Shown: positions 58,662 to 64,000 of the stretch, in pieces
Numbering within the stretch: the stretch's first letter is position 1
Layout of the letters: every line of letters starts with the position of its first letter
Source of the DNA: Citrobacter sp. R56
GTDB taxonomy: Bacteria; Pseudomonadota; Gammaproteobacteria; Enterobacterales; Enterobacteriaceae
DNA length: 64,000 nt
Direction of reading: 5' to 3'
NCBI RefSeq assembly: GCF_016811995.1
Contig: NZ_CP069159.1
Span: 2,170,001 to 2,234,000 of the forward strand
Notes under the pieces: generated by a model
Told to the model about the DNA's origin: nothing
The model's input: only the letters and a program-made list of their open reading frames with translations
Databases searched by the model: none
Position numbers and translations under genes: made by a program

Positions 58662-59287
58662 GAGAACCTGTCACTCTGGCGAAGGGTGACGTTCACCTTA
58701 TGTTCATTGCTTCTCTGAAGCCACACTACCTGTGAACGTGCAAGGGAGGCTCACCGCCGCCTCCTTGCAACTGCTTCCCGGCGGGAAAATCGTCGGGCTC
58801 ATGATATATTCGCCTTATTCCGTCTGCCTTTCGGGTCGGGGTGGCGAGCCCGCATCCCTGCAGGTTTGTCCTCTGCCCGCGTCTCAGGGGCGGCCCCGGT
58901 CAGCCGTCAACGTCTCATCGATTTTCAGCCGGACCGTGGTGTCGCTTTCGCATTCTGACTTTCAGTAATTTCCGTTTGGCTGTTTAAACAACAATTCAGG
59001 TGGTCAGGTGTGGGAGAGTCCGGCCGAAAATTGCCGACGTAGTTTCCGTAAGTCCGGGGGAACCTTGCAGGGGATGCGGGTTCAGGGCGCGTTTTACAGG
59101 GATACCTCGCGCCCGACCCGGTAGCCTGGAGGAATAAACGGAGGGTACTGCGAAGCGGCAATTTTCCTGCCGAGCCGGATTGCTAAGGGGCGGCGATAGC
59201 CCCCTTAACCCGTTCACGGGACATGAAATACCAGAGTAGCTAAGAACATAAGGTGAACGGAACCCTTCGCCAGAGTGACAGATTCTC
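58662..59287. mobile_element. Non-coding inverted-repeat element rich in hairpins (MITE-like)
   Basis: Left arm 58662-58717 and right arm 59232-59287 are inverted copies, about 50 of 56 bp identical; the inner 36 of 38 bp (58668-58705 against 59244-59281) are nearly perfect. The interior has strong hairpins at 58740-58768, 58775-58787, 59156-59172, 59185-59206 and 59209-59220, plus complementary heptamers GCCGGAC (about 58928) and GTCCGGC (about 59022). No credible gene is present. I see no target duplication. I do not recognise the family; a MITE, a structured RNA or a decayed satellite piece are all possible. Confidence 0.7.
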
Positions 59288-59332
59288 CCTAATTTCTTAA
59301 CCGACCAGCATGACTAACCGCGCCTGCCAGAA

Positions 59333-60667
59333 TTAATACTCTTTGAACGCCAGCTCCAGACGGGCAAGCAACGGTTTAAACAGGTAGCTCAGAAAGGTGC
59401 GCTCACCGGTTTTAATCGTGACGCTGGCGGGCATCCCCGCTTTAATTTTGTAATTTCCCAACAGATGCACCCCTTCCGGGGAGACCCGGACTTCGGCGAG
59501 ATAATAGGGCTGCTGAGTCACTTTATCGATAAGACGGTCGGCCGAAATGGTTAACACCTGCGCCGGCACCGAAGGCAATAATGCATGGTTGAGCGCCGGG
59601 AATAGCACATCGACGGTCAATCCCGGCGTCATTTTATCAATGGCATGCACCGGAATTTTGGCGTCGATTTGCAGCGGTTGCTCTGCGGCGACAATATCCA
59701 TCAAATGCTCACCCGGTTGAATGATCCCGCCGACGGTACTGACTTTTACGTCCAGGACGATCCCGTCGATCGGCGAGCGGATCTCCGTGTTATTCAGCTC
59801 GTGTCGGGTCGACGCTAGCTCATCTTCCAGCATCGCAACCTCTTTTTGCTTGAGGGTCAGCTCCGATTCCACTTCCTGGAGAAACTGGTGCTGTACCTGA
59901 TACGCCTTAATCTTCATTTCATTTTGCTGAGACTTAAGTTTGGCGATATTGAGAATGTCTTCTGAAACATTACTGGATATTTCGGCGGCTTCCCGCTCAA
60001 GCACCAGTAACTGGGCCTTGGGATAGTAGTTTTTTTCGCTCAGTGCGCGAATGGCGCCCAGTTCTCTGCTAATCAGCGTAAATTGATGCTCGCGAAACCC
60101 TTTTATCTTGGTTAAATTTTCGGTTTGCCCGGTCAGACCATCCAGGGTTTCCTGAATCATGGATAATTCATCCTGAATATTTTTTCTGCGGGTCTCAAAC
60201 AGCTTTTCTTGTAATTGACGGACTTCGACAAGGCGCTTATTACTGGAAAATTGGCTTATCAATTCCTCGCTATAGACGATGGTATCGCGGCCGTCTCTTT
60301 CTGCCAGTAATCTGTCCTCATGGGTTTTTGCCGAGATATATTGTGCAATCAATGCGCTGTAACGCATATCAAGCTGCATTTTATCCAGGCGAACAAGGAT
60401 TTGATCTTTCTTAACCCGATTGCCTTCCTTAATCAGAATATCGGTCACGCGTCCGCCGCTTAAATGTTGAATCGTTTTTCGATTACTGGAGACGGTAACC
60501 GTACCGTCAGCGACCACACCAGCGTCCAGTGGCGCACCTACCGCCCATAATATAAAACCACCCACCCCCAGAATAATCACAGCGATACCTCTGATTAAAG
60601 GCGGCCATATATTTGTATCGACACTCTCCGTCTTTGGCTCTGTCGTATTCTCTGTCTGCTTTTTCAT
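59333..60667 (-). CDS. HlyD/PrtE-type type I secretion membrane fusion protein
   Basis: 444 aa. One N-terminal membrane helix (about 25-48, IRGIAVIILGVGGFILWAVGA) follows a short cytoplasmic tail. The periplasmic part has the lipoyl/barrel start (VVADGTVTVSSNRK), a long coiled-coil hairpin (about 85-295) and a C-terminal barrel domain with PGEHLMDIVAAEQPLQIDAKIP. It bridges the ABC exporter to an outer-membrane TolC-type channel, not found in this window. Overlaps the exporter gene by ATGA (60664-60667). Confidence 0.93.
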   Translation of the reverse strand: MKKQTENTTEPKTESVDTNIWPPLIRGIAVIILGVGGFILWAVGAPLDAGVVADGTVTVSSNRKTIQHLSGGRVTDILIKEGNRVKKDQILVRLDKMQLDMRYSALIAQYISAKTHEDRLLAERDGRDTIVYSEELISQFSSNKRLVEVRQLQEKLFETRRKNIQDELSMIQETLDGLTGQTENLTKIKGFREHQFTLISRELGAIRALSEKNYYPKAQLLVLEREAAEISSNVSEDILNIAKLKSQQNEMKIKAYQVQHQFLQEVESELTLKQKEVAMLEDELASTRHELNNTEIRSPIDGIVLDVKVSTVGGIIQPGEHLMDIVAAEQPLQIDAKIPVHAIDKMTPGLTVDVLFPALNHALLPSVPAQVLTISADRLIDKVTQQPYYLAEVRVSPEGVHLLGNYKIKAGMPASVTIKTGERTFLSYLFKPLLARLELAFKEY

Positions 60668-62424
60668 GATAAAGCCTCTCGTTGTGGTTCATTATTCTGG
60701 GCAGGTGGTGGGGTGGTTGATGCGTTGGGAACCGATTTTAAAATATTTGCCTGACGCAAATTGGCAAACACCTGGTCGCGCGGACCGAATTCCTGAATCG
60801 CCCCTTCGTTGAGCAATAACACTTTATTGACGACGCCCAGCAGCGTCGGTCGGTGCGAGATAATGATCACCGTTTGTCCCTGCGTGCGTAGCGTATTGAT
60901 GGCCTTGATGAGAGCCTGTTCACCCGCGTCGTCAAGGTTAGCGTTGGGTTCGTCCAGCACGATGAATGCCGGGTTGTCATAGACCGCCCGCGCCAGCCCG
61001 ATACGCTGCCGCTGGCCGCCCGACAATTGGTATCCCTCGGCGCCAAGCGGGGTATCGTATCCCTGTGGCAGACGTAAAATCATGTCGTGTACCCCTGCAA
61101 GTTGCGCTGCCGCCACGATCAGTTCGCTGTTATTGGGGGTAAAGCGTGCGATATTCTGCGCGATGCTACCGTCAAACAATTCAACATCCTGCGGCAGATA
61201 GCCGAGAGACGGACCAAGCAAGGCTTTGTCCCACTGGCAGATATCTGCGCCATCGATACGGACCTTACCGGAAAGCGGGCTCCAGACGCCGACCAGCAGT
61301 TTTGCCAGCGAGGTTTTTCCGGAGGCAGAGGGGCCGATTATCCCCAGGATTTCTCCCTGTTCGAGTTGAAACGTGATATTTCGCAGCGTTGGCGTTTTTT
61401 GGCCTGGAGGTGCCGCGAAGACGCCTTCTACGCTGATATTGCCTTTTGGACGCGGAAGCGTCAGCACATCTTTCTGTTCCGGAAATTCCCGTAACAGCGT
61501 GGTGGTCTGATGCCAGGCGTTGCGAAACTGCACAAACTGTTTCCAGCTACCGATGACCTGTTCGACCGGATTCAACACCCTGCCGAGGATAATGGAGGCG
61601 GCAATCATCAGGCCGGGGGTGATTTTCCCGTCGATCACCAGTAAGGCACCCGCACCCAGCGAAACAGATTGCAGTAAGATGCGAACAAAGCGGCTCAGAC
61701 TGCTTAATGTGGCGGTTTTGTCCGCAATTTGTGTTTGCAGAACCAGCACTTTACTGTGCTGTTCCAGCCAGTGTTTTTTCAGCGTCGCCAGCATTCCCAT
61801 TGCTTCAATGGTGTCGGAGTTTTGCAATTGCTTATTCAGCTTACTGGTATTGTTGATGGTTAATGCGTGCGCCTGCTGAATCGGTTTTTTGGTCGACAGT
61901 TCTGAGACCAGCGTCAGGGTAAATAAGATGAGTATCCCGATAATGGAAAGGTATCCCAGCAGCGGGTGAACAATAAATGCAATCAGTAAATAGAAGGGTG
62001 TCCACGGAATATCTAACAGGGCAAATAAACTGTTGCCTGCCAGAAACTGGCGAATTTGCGCCAGGTCGGCCAGTGCCTGCGCCGGGTTATTTTCGCGGGT
62101 GGAAACCCGGCGTTTAAACGCGGCGTTAAAGACTAACTTATTTAATTTTACATCCAGTCGGTTGCCAAATCGCGTCATCACGCTGGTGCGGGCATATTCA
62201 ATCATTGAGATAACCGTATACAGACCGATTATCAGTAATGTCAGCATTAACAATGTGGTGGTGTTCTTACTGACCAACACGCGATCGTAGACTTGTAACA
62301 TATAAATTGCCGGCGCCAGCATTAGCATATTAATCGTACTGCTAAAAAACAGTAACATCAGAAATGCAGGCTTACATCCTTTCAACGCATTTTGTAGCTC
62401 AGTTGGCTTTTGCTGGCGCGGCAT
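60664..62424 (-). CDS. Type I secretion ABC exporter (PrtD family)
   Basis: 586-aa permease-ATPase fusion. The N-terminal ~300 residues carry the membrane domain typical of PrtD/AprD exporters and there is no peptidase C39 domain. The ATPase domain has Walker A GPSASGKTS, signature LSGGQRQRIGLARA, Walker B FIVLDEPNANLDD and switch IISHR. An AAGGAG site lies 7 nt upstream of the ATG. Transcribed with the fusion protein gene; the RTX gene lies 60 bp upstream on the same strand, so it is the likely substrate. Confidence 0.94.
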   Translation of the reverse strand: MPRQQKPTELQNALKGCKPAFLMLLFFSSTINMLMLAPAIYMLQVYDRVLVSKNTTTLLMLTLLIIGLYTVISMIEYARTSVMTRFGNRLDVKLNKLVFNAAFKRRVSTRENNPAQALADLAQIRQFLAGNSLFALLDIPWTPFYLLIAFIVHPLLGYLSIIGILILFTLTLVSELSTKKPIQQAHALTINNTSKLNKQLQNSDTIEAMGMLATLKKHWLEQHSKVLVLQTQIADKTATLSSLSRFVRILLQSVSLGAGALLVIDGKITPGLMIAASIILGRVLNPVEQVIGSWKQFVQFRNAWHQTTTLLREFPEQKDVLTLPRPKGNISVEGVFAAPPGQKTPTLRNITFQLEQGEILGIIGPSASGKTSLAKLLVGVWSPLSGKVRIDGADICQWDKALLGPSLGYLPQDVELFDGSIAQNIARFTPNNSELIVAAAQLAGVHDMILRLPQGYDTPLGAEGYQLSGGQRQRIGLARAVYDNPAFIVLDEPNANLDDAGEQALIKAINTLRTQGQTVIIISHRPTLLGVVNKVLLLNEGAIQEFGPRDQVFANLRQANILKSVPNASTTPPPAQNNEPQREALS

Positions 62425-62484
62425 AATAGGCTCCTTACTCGTTAATCAAATGTTCAACAGTTCGGCTTTTCTTATTCCAGACGT

Positions 62485-64000
62485 TTAAATAATAAAGTCA
62501 GTAGAGTTAACGGTATTGGCTCCAACCCCCGTTAATGTAATAACATCGCCGCCGATGGTGATGATCGTTTGGTTATTATTTCCCGAAATCAAAACCGTAG
62601 AGGTAAAGTTTGCGGTAGTCACTCCCATTCCAGAGATATTAATCAGATCCTGTCCGCCGATAGCATTACTGTCGAAACCAGAAATGCTGTCCTGTCCGAA
62701 CCCGCTTGAGAAGATGAAGCGGTCGTCACCGGTACCGCCGTCCATGGTGTCGTTACCTGTACCGCCCGTCAGCACGTCATTGCCGAGACCGCCAGAGAGC
62801 ACATCGTTGCCTGCGCCACCCAGCAGGGTGTCAACGCCGTTTGCCCCTTGCAGGTTGTCGTTGCCGTCGCCACCGTCGAGAATGTCGTTGCCAACGCCAC
62901 CCAGCAACTGGTCATTCCCGCCCATCCCGGATAAGTTGTCATTGCCATTACCCCCGGTGATGGTGTTCGCCAGCGCGTTACCAGTGCCGGTGAAATTCCC
63001 TGTACCGGTGTATTCCAGGATTTCGACGTTGTCCGTCAGGACATAAGTGGCGAGGCTGGTCTCGACAGTATCAGTCCCCGCATTTGCCCCCTCGATCACC
63101 ACGTCACCCGCGTTATCAACGATATAGAGGTCATTCCCGGCGCCACCGTCCATGGAGTCGGCATCCAGTCCACCATCCAGTTGATCGTTGCCGGCCTCGC
63201 CAATCAGCGTATCCCGACCACTGCCGCCTTCAATGTCATCATCACCGGCTCCGCCGTTCAGCAGATCGTCACCCGCCTGACCGAGCAGGGTGTCATTGCC
63301 GCCTTGCGCAAGGATGACGTCACTCCACGCTGTTCCCGAATGGGTGTTTGACGCGTTGGTGCCGACGATCATATCGCCAATCGGTTGAGTGGCGGCGGAG
63401 GTCAGGACGACGGATGGGTTCCCCTCATCATCGGTGACCGTTACTACGACCAGCAACGTACGACCAATCATGTTTGCTGGCGGGGTGTAGGTCGCTTGCG
63501 TCGCCCCGGCGATATTGGTGAAAGTGCCGTTTGGCTGGTTTACTCTCCATTGGTAGGTGAAGTTATTCCCGGTTAAACCGTCTGCATCCGCAATGCCGGA
63601 AACGAGGGCGGTCAGGGTGACGCTTTCCGTTGGCGTCAGATCGTTGATGACCGGCGAGCCGGTGGTGGGCTGATCGCGTACCATCACGGCACTGGTTTGT
63701 GACGACACCAGTGTTTCAGCATCGCCCATGCGGTCGGTAAAGCTGGCAACAACCCGCAGCGGCGCGCCCAGAATATTCCCCGGAACCCGGAACTGCGTAC
63801 CTGTCGCCTGATCGCGCCATTGACCGTTGACCAGCGCCTGCCAGGTCATGGTGATTGGTGTATCTGCGGCAATACCATTCCCGTCGAGCAGATTAGACAG
63901 ATTGACCTGCAACAAATCGCCCACTTCCGGTGTTCCGTCGCTAATGGCCAGATTGCCGGTGGCTTTTTGCGCCGTTACCCAGAGCTGATCGCCGTTGCCA
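62485..64000 (-). CDS. RTX calcium-binding secreted protein (5' end beyond the window)
   Basis: The frame is open to the window edge, so at least 505 aa and the start are missing. Visible from N to C: two Ig-like or bacterial repeats (about 1-110 and 110-205, with GLTGNNFTYQWRV), then two blocks of GGxGxDxUx nonapeptides (63129-63303 and 62715-62961) that fold on Ca2+. It ends in DFII, an acidic residue plus hydrophobics typical of the PrtD-type C-terminal export signal. Most likely a large secreted adhesin or enzyme such as an RTX haem peroxidase, but its catalytic part is outside the window. Confidence 0.9.
   Translation of the reverse strand, partial: GNGDQLWVTAQKATGNLAISDGTPEVGDLLQVNLSNLLDGNGIAADTPITMTWQALVNGQWRDQATGTQFRVPGNILGAPLRVVASFTDRMGDAETLVSSQTSAVMVRDQPTTGSPVINDLTPTESVTLTALVSGIADADGLTGNNFTYQWRVNQPNGTFTNIAGATQATYTPPANMIGRTLLVVVTVTDDEGNPSVVLTSAATQPIGDMIVGTNASNTHSGTAWSDVILAQGGNDTLLGQAGDDLLNGGAGDDDIEGGSGRDTLIGEAGNDQLDGGLDADSMDGGAGNDLYIVDNAGDVVIEGANAGTDTVETSLATYVLTDNVEILEYTGTGNFTGTGNALANTITGGNGNDNLSGMGGNDQLLGGVGNDILDGGDGNDNLQGANGVDTLLGGAGNDVLSGGLGNDVLTGGTGNDTMDGGTGDDRFIFSSGFGQDSISGFDSNAIGGQDLINISGMGVTTANFTSTVLISGNNNQTIITIGGDVITLTGVGANTVNSTDFII
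62715..63303 (-). repeat. Two RTX nonapeptide repeat blocks
   Basis: Degenerate 27-bp periodicity within the RTX gene encodes Gly-Gly-x-Gly-x-Asp repeats, split into two blocks (63129-63303 and 62715-62961) by a 55-residue linker containing YVLTDNVEILEYTGTGNF. These are coding repeats, not a CRISPR array. Confidence 0.85.

Noticed and set aside
58732-58968. 78-codon plus-strand frame (and 73- and 78-codon minus frames) within the inverted-repeat element
   Set aside because: No ribosome site or family match; the bases are better explained by hairpin arms. They should be rechecked if homologues are found.
62715-63303. Regular direct repeats that might suggest a CRISPR array
   Set aside because: The period encodes GGxGxDxUx RTX motifs in one open frame; there are no constant repeats with unique spacers.

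Overview
The window is chromosomal DNA of an enterobacterium close to Escherichia, Salmonella and Citrobacter. Gene order follows the E. coli K-12 tpx-to-paaY segment almost gene for gene. Citrobacter is my best guess from the mix of E. coli-like content and genes K-12 lacks, but the genus is inferred from remembered synteny and was not computed. No rRNA, tRNA, CRISPR array or intact prophage is visible. Two sRNA genes (fnrS, micC) are recognisable from sequence and position.

Layout. 1-10 kb: tpx, L-Ala-D/L-Glu epimerase ycjG, mpaA and mppA (murein peptide recycling), a DJ-1/PfpI gene, an unrecognised ParB-like-motif gene, ynaI, ynaJ, uspE, fnr, ogt. 10-22 kb: smrA, dgcM, an extra MHYT-GGDEF-EAL gene, zntB, the FNR-activated sRNA fnrS, proline-rich ynaL, dbpA, ttcA (with an apparently empty Rac-type attachment core), a CSS-motif EAL gene, uspF, a KTSC-domain gene, the porin ompN and sRNA micC. 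22-34 kb: pyruvate:flavodoxin oxidoreductase, ydbJ, hslJ, ldhA, an accessory membrane diguanylate cyclase in AT-rich DNA, then the coupled ydbH-ynbE-ydbL operon.

34-58.6 kb holds aromatic amine and phenylacetate catabolism. FeaR, FeaB and TynA convert aromatic amines to aryl acetates. The divergent paaZ and paaABCDEFGHIJK operons, with paaX and paaY, take phenylacetate to central metabolites. Set between them is a six-gene overlapping cluster (ynbA, ynbB, a PlsC-like acyltransferase, ynbC, ynbD and a small membrane protein) that reads like a dedicated, poorly understood lipid pathway.

58.6-64 kb is accessory. A ~626-bp element with ~56-bp imperfect terminal inverted repeats and several strong internal hairpins lies just after paaY. 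It is followed by a type I secretion locus (HlyD-like adaptor, PrtD-like ABC exporter and the C-terminal part of a large RTX protein that runs off the window) where K-12, as I recall, carries the autotransporter gene ydbA.

The strongest candidates for something little described are the hairpin-rich inverted-repeat element, the ynb lipid cluster and the RTX secretion locus. Four c-di-GMP turnover genes within 20 kb are also notable.
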